64,000 nucleotides of DNA, taken from the NCBI RefSeq assembly GCF_022606295.1, contig NZ_JAHHZS010000018.1:1-64000 (forward strand), given 5' to 3'. The position numbers were made by a program, and so were the translations under genes. Below the pieces are notes generated by a model. It saw only the letters and a program-made list of their open reading frames with translations, did not search any database and had not been told where the DNA came from. Positions 18,834 to 27,445 of the stretch are shown here, piece by piece. Position 1 is the stretch's first letter; each line of letters opens with the position of its first letter. The DNA is from Arthrobacter bambusae. GTDB lineage: Bacteria; Actinomycetota; Actinomycetes; Actinomycetales; Micrococcaceae.

Positions 18834-19523
18834 GTGACCATCGTGGCAGAGCAATACCAACATGTCATCGGCGTGGACACCCACGCCCAGACGCACACCT
18901 ACGCAATACTCAACGCCGGCACGGGACGCACCGCGGGCTCGGCGACGTTCCCCACGCACGCGGCCGGACTGGCCCGCGCGGTGACCTGGATACAGCGACG
19001 CTCGGCCGGGAAGGTGCTGGTCGCGATCGAGGGCACGGGCTCCTACGGGGCGAAGCTCACCCGCACCCGCCGGGCGGAAGGCATCGCGGTCTGTGACGTC
19101 CGTCCGCCCAGACGTGCTTCCCGCACCGGGAAAGGTAAGTCGGATGAGATCGATGCCGTGGCCGCGGCCGGTACAGCCCTTGCCTCGGAGGCAGAAGCGC
19201 TGGCGGCCCCAAGAGCGGACGGAATCCGCTCAGCATTGAGGGTTTTGCTCGTGGCTCGGCGCGCAATAGACAGCCGTAGGACCGGGGACCGGAACCTGCT
19301 CACCGCGCTGCTGCGCAGCTTCGATCTCGGCATCGATGCCAGGAAGCCTCTGACCGACGCCCAGGTGCGCGCCGTGGCCGCTTGGCGGGCCCGGCGTGAC
19401 GACGACACGCCCACCCGGACGATCCGGGCCGAAGCGCGCAGGCTCGCGGCTTCGGTCCTTGATCTGACCCGACAGATGGAGGACAACCACGCGGCACTGA
19501 CCAGCCACGTCAGCGAACTCGCG
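18834..19523 (+). pseudogene. IS110-family transposase, C-terminally truncated
   Basis: Starting at GTG 18834 (AAGGAG seven bases upstream), the N-terminal RuvC-like domain is intact: VIGVDTHAQTH (Asp), VAIEGTGSYG (Glu), KSDEIDAVAAAGTAL (Asp, Asp). It aligns with the transposase at 62922 up to about residue 230, then breaks after HVSELA. The C-terminal domain with the catalytic Ser is gone and the sequence passes into a glycosidase fragment. No longer functional. Confidence 0.85.
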
Positions 19524-19805
19524 CGATTCACCGGACCTTCCTGTCCTCCTTCGCGGACGGCAATCGGGACGGGATCGGCGACTTCGAAGGCGCGAGGCCC
19601 ACTTGGGTTATCTGGGTGGCCGGCGTAGACACCATCTGGTTCAACCCCTGCTTCGCTTCCCCCTTTCCGGAACGCCGGTTAAGACGTCGCCGGCTATCTC
19701 ACGGTCGCTCCGCGATACTGGAGCAGTGAGGACATGGTTGCGTTCATCACCCACGCCAGGCGCCGGGGGAATCCGGGTCCTGTTGGACCTTGTCGCCGAG
19801 CTCTG
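19524..19805 (+). pseudogene. Fragment of a GH13 (alpha-amylase/trehalose-synthase-like) gene
   Basis: Conceptual translation gives FLSSFADGNRDGIGDFEGA, then VDTIWFNPCFASPF, the N-terminal beta/alpha units of GH13 enzymes. With a shift and a stop at the expected Tyr codon it continues DVAGYLTVAPRYWSSEDM, then VAFITHARRRG, and in a third frame GIRVLLDLVA. These pieces follow GH13 order exactly, so this is a decayed internal piece of one gene. Both ends are abrupt: IS110 to the left and RelE to the right. Confidence 0.75.
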
Positions 19806-20042
19806 CCCTGCAGGTCGCGCCGGCCACCCTCCCGCAGTTGCGCAAACTCCCGCCCGACGCCCATCGGCGGATCCAGGCCGCCATCGTCTCCGCGACCGCC
19901 AGGAGCAAAGAAGTTCTCCGGAATAAGCGGTGACTGGCGTGTCCGCACCGGCGATTACCGGATCATCTACGAAATCCGGGACGCACAGCTGATCGTTCTG
20001 GTGGCCGCCCTTGGCCACCATCGGGACATCTACCAGCACTAG
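19806..20042 (+). pseudogene. RelE/ParE-type toxin, frameshifted remnant
   Basis: One frame carries LQVAPATLPQLRKLPPDAHRR, the N-terminal helices of RelE. Another carries PPGAKKFSG, GDWRVRTGDYRIIYEI and VLVAALGHHRDIYQH, the C-terminal sheet with the typical Arg and His. The register changes near 19900, where about ten residues also appear to be missing. No antitoxin gene precedes it; the GH13 fragment abuts instead. The toxin is presumably dead. Confidence 0.75.
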
Positions 20043-20109
20043 GCACAGACCACGCCGGGACGTCAGGTGCTGTCAGTCTGCCCTGGGAAGAGCCCAAAGG
20101 CGGAACACA

Positions 20110-20361
20110 TTGGTAGTCGTAGAGTCAGCACTATCGGACATCTCGGACAAAGACTGCAAGTTCCTCGACGCCATGGCCCTTCAGGATGGACCGTCCGTGG
20201 CCGGTCAGATAGGAAACATCATGAAGGCCAAGCCTAACGTGGTGTCCAAGTACAGAAAGAGACTCATCGCCGAGGGCCTGATCGAGTCAGCCGGCCACGG
20301 CAAGGTGGTCTTCGCAATCCCCGGACTCCGCCCATACCTCCGTGAAACAGCTTCCGCCTGA
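20110..20361 (+). pseudogene. C-terminal winged-helix fragment of an AAA-family ATPase
   Basis: The open frame ends with ALSDISDKDCKFLDAMALQD, MKAKPNVVSKYRKRLIAEG and GKVVFAIPGLRPYLRE, which I recognise as the winged-helix tail found behind the ATPase domain in a family of actinobacterial AAA proteins. No Walker motifs lie upstream, so only the last 80 or so residues remain. It could still be translated as a small DNA-binding protein, but a remnant is more likely. Confidence 0.55.
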
Positions 20362-20538
20362 AACAGGTTGACGGAAAATCCGCTCTCGGCGATGCGTTTC
20401 CCGGGGAGAGCCGAGACATGGAGCTACGGCGTCGACAGGCGACCAAAGGCGCATTTTCAGCCCCGGACGGAGGTCCCGAAGGGACACAGTGGGTCTCCAG
20501 TTGGGTGAGCTGGCCCCTGAGGTGAAACCATACGGACC

Positions 20539-21396
20539 ATGGCCCAGAAGATTGCGTACCAGGGTGAACCCGGCGCCAACTCCAATATCGCGTGTCAACA
20601 GATGTTCCCCGAGTTCGAAAGCGTTCCCTGCGCCAGCTTCGAGGACGCTTTCGAGCTGGTTTCCAACGGGGAGGCCGACCTGGCTATGATCCCGATCGAG
20701 AATTCGATTGCCGGCCGCGTGGCGGACATCCATATTCTGCTTCCCCAGTCGCACCTGCAGATCGTGGGCGAGTTCTTCTTGCCCATACACTTCGACCTCT
20801 TGGGCATCCCGGGCAGCACCATCGAAGGTGCCACCGAGGTCCACAGCCACATCCACGCCCTCGGACAGTGCCGCCGACTGATCCGCGACGCCGGGCTCCG
20901 GCCCGTCATTGCCGGCGACACCGCCGGATCCGCCCGGGAGGTCCGGGAATGGAACGACCCCGCCAAACTGTCCCTCGCTCCCCCGCTGGCGGCCCAGATC
21001 TATGGTCTGGAGGTGCTGGCATCGCGCGTTGAGGACGACCCCTCCAACACCACCCGCTTCGTGGTCCTGGCCCAGGAAAAGAACCTGCCCACCCGGGATG
21101 AGTTGGCCGGGCCGGCAGTGACCAGCTTTGTGTTCCGCGTCCGGAACGTCCCCTCGGCGCTCTACAAGGCGCTGGGCGGGTTCGCCACGAACGGTGTGAA
21201 CATGACACGGCTGGAGAGCTACATGGTGGGTGACGAGTTCGCCGCCACCATGTTCATGGTGGACGTGGAGGGCCACCCCGAGGACCTGCCGCTCCGACTG
21301 GCCCTCGAGGAGCTGGATTTCTTCACCACCGAGGTGCGCATCCTGGGCGTCTACCCCGCTGCCGACCATCGGACCGCACGGGCACTCAGCAGCTAA
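20539..21396 (+). CDS. pheA: Prephenate dehydratase
   Basis: This 285-residue enzyme converts prephenate to phenylpyruvate in phenylalanine synthesis. The periplasmic-binding-like catalytic domain shows IAYQGEPGANS, MIPIENSIAGRV, HSHIHALGQC, GDTAGSARE and the active-site NTTRF; the C-terminal ACT domain (from about residue 195) has RLESY where other family members have ESRP. It is a monofunctional short form, more like alphaproteobacterial PheA than the longer corynebacterial type. It stands alone between decayed DNA and the catabolic island, so whether it is the only copy in the genome is open. Confidence 0.93.
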   Translation: MAQKIAYQGEPGANSNIACQQMFPEFESVPCASFEDAFELVSNGEADLAMIPIENSIAGRVADIHILLPQSHLQIVGEFFLPIHFDLLGIPGSTIEGATEVHSHIHALGQCRRLIRDAGLRPVIAGDTAGSAREVREWNDPAKLSLAPPLAAQIYGLEVLASRVEDDPSNTTRFVVLAQEKNLPTRDELAGPAVTSFVFRVRNVPSALYKALGGFATNGVNMTRLESYMVGDEFAATMFMVDVEGHPEDLPLRLALEELDFFTTEVRILGVYPAADHRTARALSS

Positions 21397-21673
21397 GCGC
21401 CACCGGCTGAAAGGCCACCGGACACAGCCGTCGCCGTGCCGGTTCCGGTTCGCGACCGGCCGTGGATCGTTCATTGGGCCAGACCGGGACGTGATTTTCG
21501 GCGAGGTCCAGTTCATAGAGATCCTCGAACACTTCGACCCGGTTCAGCACGCAGATCGGGTAATCCCAGCCGTCGGCCAGTTTCCTAGTCGCGTCTGCGG
21601 CCACGAAGAGGAAGCGCCGGGCGAACAGCCCCGTATATCGGTGCGTGTACCGCTGCGGAAGCTCGGAAAGCAC
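21386..21673 (-). CDS. Unrecognised 95-residue frame
   Basis: The frame starts MLSELPQRYTHRY and has a protein-like middle (FLFVAADATRKLADGWDYPI, then EVFEDLYELDLAENHVPVW). I do not recognise it. It overlaps the end of pheA by 11 bases on the opposite strand and has no clear ribosome site. It may be the tail of a truncated gene; the surrounding 420 bases hold nothing else I can name. Confidence 0.25.
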   Translation of the reverse strand: MLSELPQRYTHRYTGLFARRFLFVAADATRKLADGWDYPICVLNRVEVFEDLYELDLAENHVPVWPNERSTAGREPEPARRRLCPVAFQPVALSC

Positions 21674-21816
21674 CTAAGTCTATTCGATCTTGTTTGGCGT
21701 ATTGCCCAACGAAAGCTCGGATCGGAAGAGGTGCTAGAGGGTTGAGCTGCCCCAGAGACTGGTATAGGTGGGCCCGTTGCGCCTCACTCCGCGAAGGGCC
21801 CACCGACCAGGCTGTA

Positions 21817-23136
21817 TCAGTCAGTCGCGGTGGTGGTCCTCGGAAGCCTGATCATTGCCACGGCGACCAGGCTCACGACAGCGGCCACAGCCATGTATAT
21901 TGCTACCGATACCGTGGTATGCGTCCCAGCAATTAGGGCAACCATAATAAAGGGAGCCAATCCACCGCCGAGAACGTTCGCCAACTGGGTGCCGATGGAG
22001 GAGCCCGAATACCGCATGCTCGGCGGGAACATCTCGGCCCACATTGCGTTTCCAGGACCAAACATCGCGCCGACTGAGATCTGACCGACGCCGGCCGCCA
22101 GGAGGATCAGCCCGAAGTTACGGGTATCCATCAGCGGAAACAGCGCGAATGCCCACAGTCCGCTCAGGGCGACGCCAGCGGCGTAGATGCCGCGCCGCCC
22201 GATCCTGTCGGACAACCAGCCGAAGAAGACCGTGCTCACCGAGAACGCGACCATTGAAAGCATCACCGCGATGAGCATCACATTCTGATCGATATGCTGG
22301 TTTTGCACACCGTACTGAAGCAGGCCTGCCACGATGACGTAGAACATAATTGTCGGGGGTAGGAAGGCGAACACGACCAGCAGGACTTGCTTCGGATTGC
22401 GGAGCACCTGCACGACAGACGAAGGGCGACGCGGCTGCATGGCGACGTTGCTCTCCGCCTTTTGGAACTCCGGGGCATCGTCGATGAAGCGGTGCACAAT
22501 GTAGGCGACCGGGAACATAAGGACGCTGAGCAGGAAGGGGATCCGCCATCCCCACGCGATGAACTGCTCGTGGGTGGTCAGGTTCCCGATCAGCAGGAAG
22601 ACCAGGGTGCCGCTTGCCATACCCACGAACACCCCCAGCTGCGGCAGCGCCCCGAAAAGACCCCGCCGCGTAGGTGGTGCGTTCTCGAGCGAGAGGAGGG
22701 TGGCGCCCGTGCTCTGTCCTCCCAACGATACTCCCTGAAGGACCCGGAGGATCACAAGCATGACCGGGGCGGCCACACCGATGGTCTGGTAGTTGGGTAG
22801 CAGGCCGATCAGCATAGTCGATACGCCCATCAGCAAGATCGCCAGCAACAGCCCGGGCTTGCGGCCGAACCTGTCGCCGATGTGTCCGAAGATCGCAGCC
22901 CCGATCGGCCTGCCTGCAAAGCCGACGGCAAATGTGGCGAACGTCGCCAGGACGCCCACCACTGGGTCCACCGAGGGGAAGAACTGACTGTTGAGGGCAA
23001 TCGAGGCAGCAGTCCCGTATATCAGGAAGTCGTAGTTCTCGATGGACTGCGCGCCGATAGTGGCAACAAACAGACGGCCCCGCCGCTGAGGGGCCCTCCT
23101 CTTGACTGCTTGCGAGACTTGTGTTTCTGCGTTCAA
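21817..23136 (-). CDS. MFS transporter, metabolite:H+ symporter (MHS) family
   Basis: The 439-residue protein has the MHS signature: ENYDFLIYGTAASI in helix 1, FAVGFAGRPIGAAIFGHIGDRFGRKP spanning helix 2 and motif A, and RVLQGVSLGGQSTGA in helix 4. Members such as ShiA, KgtP and ProP import organic acids or betaines with protons. Translation starts at TTG 23136 behind GGAGG. It is divergent from an MmgE/PrpD gene with a palindromic AT-rich operator candidate between them, so it probably imports a substrate of the island. Confidence 0.9.
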   Translation of the reverse strand: MNAETQVSQAVKRRAPQRRGRLFVATIGAQSIENYDFLIYGTAASIALNSQFFPSVDPVVGVLATFATFAVGFAGRPIGAAIFGHIGDRFGRKPGLLLAILLMGVSTMLIGLLPNYQTIGVAAPVMLVILRVLQGVSLGGQSTGATLLSLENAPPTRRGLFGALPQLGVFVGMASGTLVFLLIGNLTTHEQFIAWGWRIPFLLSVLMFPVAYIVHRFIDDAPEFQKAESNVAMQPRRPSSVVQVLRNPKQVLLVVFAFLPPTIMFYVIVAGLLQYGVQNQHIDQNVMLIAVMLSMVAFSVSTVFFGWLSDRIGRRGIYAAGVALSGLWAFALFPLMDTRNFGLILLAAGVGQISVGAMFGPGNAMWAEMFPPSMRYSGSSIGTQLANVLGGGLAPFIMVALIAGTHTTVSVAIYMAVAAVVSLVAVAMIRLPRTTTATD

Positions 23137-23241
23137 GGTCTACCTCCGAGCTCTGGTTTTAATGACAGTGAGACCCGGGCCACGTCGGCGTGGCTCACTG
23201 AGGATGGCAATACTGTGCACTCTGTGATTCAAGAACGCATT

Positions 23242-23284
23242 ACGTATAAAATATTTTGTACGTCGATATAATGCTAGATATATC
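23242..23284. promoter_or_regulatory. Near-perfect AT-rich palindromes upstream of the MHS gene
   Basis: A 22-base palindrome with a single mismatched pair occupies 23242-23263: arms ACGTA and TACGT around the self-complementary AAAATATTTT. A second inverted repeat, GATATA (23265-23270) and TATATC (23279-23284), follows at once. Both resemble the AT-rich element found at other promoters of the island and are good operator candidates for the GntR-type regulators encoded there. Confidence 0.6.
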
Positions 23285-23607
23285 ACAGTATGACAAGGAT
23301 CACGTCGCGGGAGTCCCATTAGGTAGGGAAAGGCACGCGTGGGGATGGATTCGCGCGTAAGAGGGATGCCCTAACGGCGTCGGGCGCCAGTGCCCCTGCT
23401 CATGGATGCCTATGTTGTGGAAACTAGGGGGCCGACAAGCGCAACTTCGACCTGGCAAGAGGCCTTACGGGGCCGTGGGGGCCGCAAGTTCCTTACTCTG
23501 GTGATCTTCATCGGAGGCTCGAATCTGGACCGGACGGCCTTCACGGTTAGCGGTCCTTGCGGCCAGATTCGTCGCGGGCGCGGATGGGGCGGGCAATGAA
23601 CTTCTGT

Positions 23608-23626
23608 GTATAGAATATTATATAAA
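23608..23626 (+). promoter_or_regulatory. AT-rich operator/promoter element before the first PrpD gene
   Basis: GTATAGAATATTATATAAA lies about 70 bases upstream of the GTG start at 23696. It shares GAATAT and ATATAAA with the elements at 32.77, 42.70 and 46.81 kb. In otherwise GC-rich DNA such an island is conspicuous, and it may combine a -10-like TATAAT-type element with a regulator site. Confidence 0.5.
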
Positions 23627-23695
23627 GGAAATACGGTGCATACGGCTGTCCGACAAGCCCCAGTTGGCCTTCCAACATCCCCGAGGAGGACCAGC

Positions 23696-25093
23696 GTGCA
23701 GCAGGCAATAGCAATAGAACAACAGCTCGCCCGTCATGCCGCCACGCTGACGTGGGAGCAGCTCCCGCTTGGCGCGAGGCGTCAGGCTATACGAGCGACG
23801 CTGTGGTGGACGGCCACGGCACTTGAGGGATCCTTGGATGCACAGCAGGAACAACTCCGGGCCTATGCCCTGCGGACAAGCGCTTCCCCGGAGGCAACGA
23901 TACTCGGCGGCCGGTCGCGCGTGCTTGCAGAATTCGCAGGCCTCGTTAACGGTCGGGCTGGCAAGGCCATGGAGCGTGAAGACAAGTACATGGTCGATGA
24001 GGCCATCGGGTTCGCGATCGGATGCGCAGTTGTCCCGGCAGCGGTAGCCCTCTCCCAGGCGAGGCTCAACGGTCCCGTATCCGGTACCGACCTGCTAACT
24101 GCCGTAAGCCTCGGAGTCGATGTTGAAGCGAGACTTGTTCGTGCTGTCGGGCTTGGCTTTATGCCTGGTCGTACGGCGGCAAACGCTACCTTTGCAATGG
24201 GCACCTATGGTGCTGCGACGGCTGCAGGCAAGATCCTGGGCCTTAACGAGCTGCAGATGCTTGATGCGTGGGGACTGGCTCACGGGCAGGCTGCTGGAAA
24301 CTTCCAGGGCCAAGTCGAGGGCCGGGGGGTCGCGGTGCAATGTGGATTTGCTGTCCGCAACGGGGTGGTCGCGGCGAAGCTCGCCGCGGTAGGCATAGAA
24401 GGCCCGCATAATTTCATCTCTGGAAGGGCAGGTCTCTACGAAGTCCACTTCCCGGCGAGCCAACCTGAGCTGTCCACAATTATCGAACGCTTGGGCTCGT
24501 ACCACCCGATCGTCGATCTAGCATTCAAACGATACCCCTGCGGAATCGTCGCCCACCCTGCCGTAGGCGGTGTCATTGCGCTGCGCAACCAGATGAGGCG
24601 ACCCGGGGACATTGCGGCAATCAAAGTGGTTGGCCCCCGTAGTCTGAGTATCATGGCGGAGCCTTTGCCGGCCAAACAGTCGCCGGGTTCCCCCGTGGAA
24701 GCACAGTTCTCCATTCCCTGGGCCGTCGCGTGTGCGGCGCGCGACGGCGATCTGATGGTCGACCACTATTCCGTTGACGCAATCGGCGACCCCGCGCTGC
24801 GTCAGCTGGCCACCTGTGTTGACGTGGAGTTGCGCGATGTCGAGGCGACGGTCGTGAGCCTCACCACACACGACGGAACAACAATTGTGGGTGAGCCCGT
24901 CCGCTGGGCGGAGGGGCATCCCTCAAAGCCCTTGTCCACCCACATAATGGAACAGCTGTTCTTGTCCGCAGCTCACCGAGCAATGATCCCCGAGGGTCAG
25001 GCGCAGGAAGCGCTCGATCGCTTGAAGGCGCTCGACGCCGAAACGGACATCGATGAAGTGTTCTCACTTCTAGGTGGACCGCTTGGCTCGTAG
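23696..25093 (+). CDS. MmgE/PrpD family protein
   Basis: The 465-residue protein has the two-domain MmgE/PrpD fold: a helical domain (LAEFAGLVNGRAGKAMERED, MPGRTAANATFAMGTYGAA) and a C-terminal domain (KRYPCGIVAHPAVGGVIALR). The family includes 2-methylcitrate dehydratase, cis-aconitate decarboxylase and iminodisuccinate epimerase, i.e. enzymes acting on polycarboxylic acids. The start is GTG 23696 with GAGGAGG six bases before it; an upstream frame from 23606 runs through the AT-rich operator and is unlikely to be translated. The exact reaction is unknown. It is divergent from the MHS transporter. Confidence 0.85.
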   Translation: MQQAIAIEQQLARHAATLTWEQLPLGARRQAIRATLWWTATALEGSLDAQQEQLRAYALRTSASPEATILGGRSRVLAEFAGLVNGRAGKAMEREDKYMVDEAIGFAIGCAVVPAAVALSQARLNGPVSGTDLLTAVSLGVDVEARLVRAVGLGFMPGRTAANATFAMGTYGAATAAGKILGLNELQMLDAWGLAHGQAAGNFQGQVEGRGVAVQCGFAVRNGVVAAKLAAVGIEGPHNFISGRAGLYEVHFPASQPELSTIIERLGSYHPIVDLAFKRYPCGIVAHPAVGGVIALRNQMRRPGDIAAIKVVGPRSLSIMAEPLPAKQSPGSPVEAQFSIPWAVACAARDGDLMVDHYSVDAIGDPALRQLATCVDVELRDVEATVVSLTTHDGTTIVGEPVRWAEGHPSKPLSTHIMEQLFLSAAHRAMIPEGQAQEALDRLKALDAETDIDEVFSLLGGPLGS

Positions 25094-25263
25094 CAGCTCT
25101 GAGGCGACTTCACGCGGGCCGGTGTATCACAGGCCCGAACCAGGTATCCGGCGGAACGTTCTGATTAACGCATATTCGCCAGGCGGCCGATCCGGAACAG
25201 GCCCCGTCGTGATTTGGACGGTAACTGCAACAATTATGCCTGTCCTCAAGAGCAGGAATTCCC

Positions 25264-25374
25264 ATGAGACTCGACGTACAGCCTTTCGAAGATCCAGTGA
25301 GCGCCCTGTGCCGAATGGCATTCGAGACCACCTTCGATGAGCTGCCGGACGATGACATAGTCCGCGCCAAGCGG
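25264..25374 (+). pseudogene. N-terminal stub of another MmgE/PrpD gene
   Basis: ATG 25264, preceded by AAGAGCAGGA, opens MRLDVQPFEDPVSALCRMAF and continues ETTFDELPDDDIVRAKR, the standard N-terminal helix pair of MmgE/PrpD proteins. After RAKR the family similarity stops, although the frame runs on. The matching C-terminus appears beyond the IS3 element at 27.0-27.2 kb. The DNA from 25375 to 25757 is unassigned. Confidence 0.6.
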
Positions 25375-25784
25375 ACTTCCCAGCTCCCCCCCGTCATGAC
25401 CGAAGGCCTTGGCCTCGGAGAAGGGGCGGCCCGAGCAATCTGCCATTCCCTTAATGGCGATCGCGTCCCGTCAGCCGAAGCCGCCTTCGCGATCGGGCCC
25501 ATGCCGCGTGCGCCCATGGTTCCGACGCATCCTGCGCGGTCTGCCAAGAGGCGATCACGGTCTGCCCATGACAAGAACAGGGGGATCAGCGACCCACGGC
25601 AATCCGTCCTGACAGGCACTAACGGAATTGCTCACAACAGTCCAAATGGGAGGGCGATCCAGAAGCATCGACCCGGGACTTCGGCGATCACTGGGAGATG
25701 ACACGGATAACGACCAAAGCACACCCGCCTGCTCCTTCTCTGCGCACGTCAAGTTTCTGAGACAGTTTCATCGTTGTATTTCGG

Positions 25785-26702
25785 TTACGCGGCCAGGGGT
25801 TCCTGGTCGCGGGTCTGGTGGGCGGTGAGGGCTGCTGCTGGTGGCCGGTGGCCGGCTCTGGCGTTGGGGCGTTTGCGGTTGTACCAGGACTCGATGTAGT
25901 CCATGACCGAGGTGCGGGCAGCGAGCCTGTTCGTGAAGCTGTGGTGGTGGTAGAACTCGGTCTTCAGATGCGAGAAGAAATTTTCGGCGACGGCATTGTC
26001 CCAGCACACCCCGACTTTGCCCATGGATTGGGTGACGTTGTTACCGGCGCACCAGCCCTGAAATTCCGCGGAGGTGTACTGAGCGCCGCGATCGGAGTGG
26101 AAGACCGCCCCGTCCGCGTGCAGGTAGCCGTGATCCCGGGCCATGGCCAGCGCCCCGGTGCACAGCTCGGTGCGCATGTGGCGGTCCATGTTCCAGCCGA
26201 TCACCATGCCGGTGCACAGATCGATCACGGTGGCCAGATACAGCCAGCCCTCGCCTGTCTTCAGGTACGTGATGTCCCCGCACAGCCGTGTGCCCGGCAC
26301 CTCGGAGGAAAAGTCCCGCTTGCCGTTCTCGTCGAGCATGTGGTTCTCGATATGAGCCGTCTTCGCCTGCGGATCCTGCTCGGTGGTCTTCTTCCACGCC
26401 CGGGTCCGCGCGGCGCGCAGGCCCTGTTCGCGCATGATGGCCCCGACGGTGGGTTGGGAAACACTGATCCCGTCCTCGTTGAGCATCCGCGTCAGCTGGT
26501 CCCTGCCGGCTCTACCCTTGGCGTCGTTAAACTTTCCGGCCACAGCTTCCACCAGCGTCTGGTGGCGCACGGCTCGCGGGGACGGGCCCGCAGGTTTACG
26601 CCAACGGTAGAACGAGGCCCGGGAGACCTTCAGGGTCCGGCATAGCCAGGCGACCGGGTGGTTCGCCTTCTGAGCTTCGATGAACTCGTAGAAATCCTCT
26701 AC
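25785..26702 (-). CDS. IS3-family transposase orfB (DDE integrase)
   Basis: The frame shows the HTH_21 segment (VAWLCRTLKVSRASFYRW), then the rve domain with the DDE triad: CGDITYLKTGEGWLYLAT (Asp), VFHSDRGAQYTS (Asp) and DNAVAENFFSHLKTE (Glu). No stop interrupts it. It has no good start of its own and probably is made as an OrfAB fusion by -1 frameshifting from orfA; a GTG at 26570 would miss the N-terminal HTH. The left limit given here is the last codon clearly in family register. Confidence 0.88.
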   Translation of the reverse strand, partial: VEDFYEFIEAQKANHPVAWLCRTLKVSRASFYRWRKPAGPSPRAVRHQTLVEAVAGKFNDAKGRAGRDQLTRMLNEDGISVSQPTVGAIMREQGLRAARTRAWKKTTEQDPQAKTAHIENHMLDENGKRDFSSEVPGTRLCGDITYLKTGEGWLYLATVIDLCTGMVIGWNMDRHMRTELCTGALAMARDHGYLHADGAVFHSDRGAQYTSAEFQGWCAGNNVTQSMGKVGVCWDNAVAENFFSHLKTEFYHHHSFTNRLAARTSVMDYIESWYNRKRPNARAGHRPPAAALTAHQTRDQEPLAA

Positions 26703-26992
26703 CGTTGCTTCGCTGCAAAGAAGGCGCTGACTTTTCCCAGGAACTCAATTTCCTGCTTCAGCTTCGCGTTCTCCGCCAGAGCCTTCTGGTGCTCTTCCCA
26801 CGGCACGGCCGCCTTCTCCTCGGTGACAAACCGATCCGGATGATCCTCACGGTACTTGCGCACCCAGGTCCCCAGAGTGCCCTCGTTCACGCCAATATCC
26901 GGTGCCACCTGGGCAATCGGACGGCCCGAGGAAATCACCAGCTCCACGGCGTCATCCTTGTACTTCTGGCTATACCTCTTACGGTCGGTCAT
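26699..26992 (-). CDS. IS3-family transposase orfA
   Basis: The 97-residue protein has an HTH region (YSQKYKDDAVELVISSGRPI, then VNEGTLGTWVRKYRED) and a coiled-coil end (EEHQKALAENAKLKQEIEFL). The start is taken at ATG 26992, which opens MTDRKRYSQ, with AGGAG 11 bases before it. Its end overlaps orfB in the register expected for frameshifting. Confidence 0.88.
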   Translation of the reverse strand: MTDRKRYSQKYKDDAVELVISSGRPIAQVAPDIGVNEGTLGTWVRKYREDHPDRFVTEEKAAVPWEEHQKALAENAKLKQEIEFLGKVSAFFAAKQR

Positions 26993-27028
26993 GCGAAGAA
27001 GGGCTCCTAACAAGCTGTCTCACAAAAC

Positions 27029-27235
27029 CATACGGCCGCACTCCTCCATCGACGCCAAGTGCCAACCCAAGATGCTTGTCGATGAGCAGGACTTCATCGA
27101 CAAGTTCCGTAGGCGTGTCCCCTACTCGACATTCCGCTGAGCCGACAGACAGAGGACGCTCTCATCAACAGCATTCTCGGGCTCGAAGACATGTTGTCGA
27201 TGCACCGCTTCTCGCCCGTACTCCAGTTGGTGAGA
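27029..27235 (+). pseudogene. C-terminal piece of the IS3-split MmgE/PrpD gene
   Basis: Beyond the IS, one frame reads KMLVDEQDFIDKFRRRVPYS and stops at 27140. A second frame continues DALINSILGLEDMLSMHRF. These correspond to the C-terminal DEELINKF and VVDSVFNLEKLDD segments of the intact PrpD at 44 kb, in the same order. With the stub at 25264 this indicates a PrpD paralogue disrupted by IS3 and then frameshifted. The middle domain is missing, so an internal deletion also took place. Confidence 0.6.
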
Positions 27236-27445
27236 CTTCCGGTTCTCGCCGCGTCGACCCTGCAAATGACGCCAAGTAAAAGTTCAACGGTCCGCCTTGC
27301 CGCACCTGCATGAAAGATTTGCAGACCAAGGACCAGTTGTCCGCAGGGGACGGGGCCCGGCCGACGCCTTTGGATGACTCGAACGGCAAATTAGTCATTG
27401 CAGGGAAACTCGGGTTCTGCAAGGGCACGAGCGACGAGAGTCAAA

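Larger units (their letters stand above)
25758..27022 (-). mobile_element. IS3-family insertion sequence inside a decayed PrpD gene
   Basis: TGAGACAG at 25758-25765 and CTGTCTCA at 27015-27022 mark inverted ends; the sequences inward (TTTC against CTTG) match loosely. The element encodes orfA and orfB in the usual overlapping arrangement on the minus strand. A target duplication could not be recognised, so the exact boundary may differ by a few bases. It differs in sequence from the IS3 at 6.6 kb. Confidence 0.78.

Noticed and set aside
20287..21516. 409-codon open frame on the - strand
   Set aside because: Lies opposite pheA, whose motifs are unmistakable; no recognisable family.
23606..23695. 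Upstream start for the PrpD gene
   Set aside because: It would translate the AT-rich operator; the GTG at 23696 has GAGGAGG at ideal distance.
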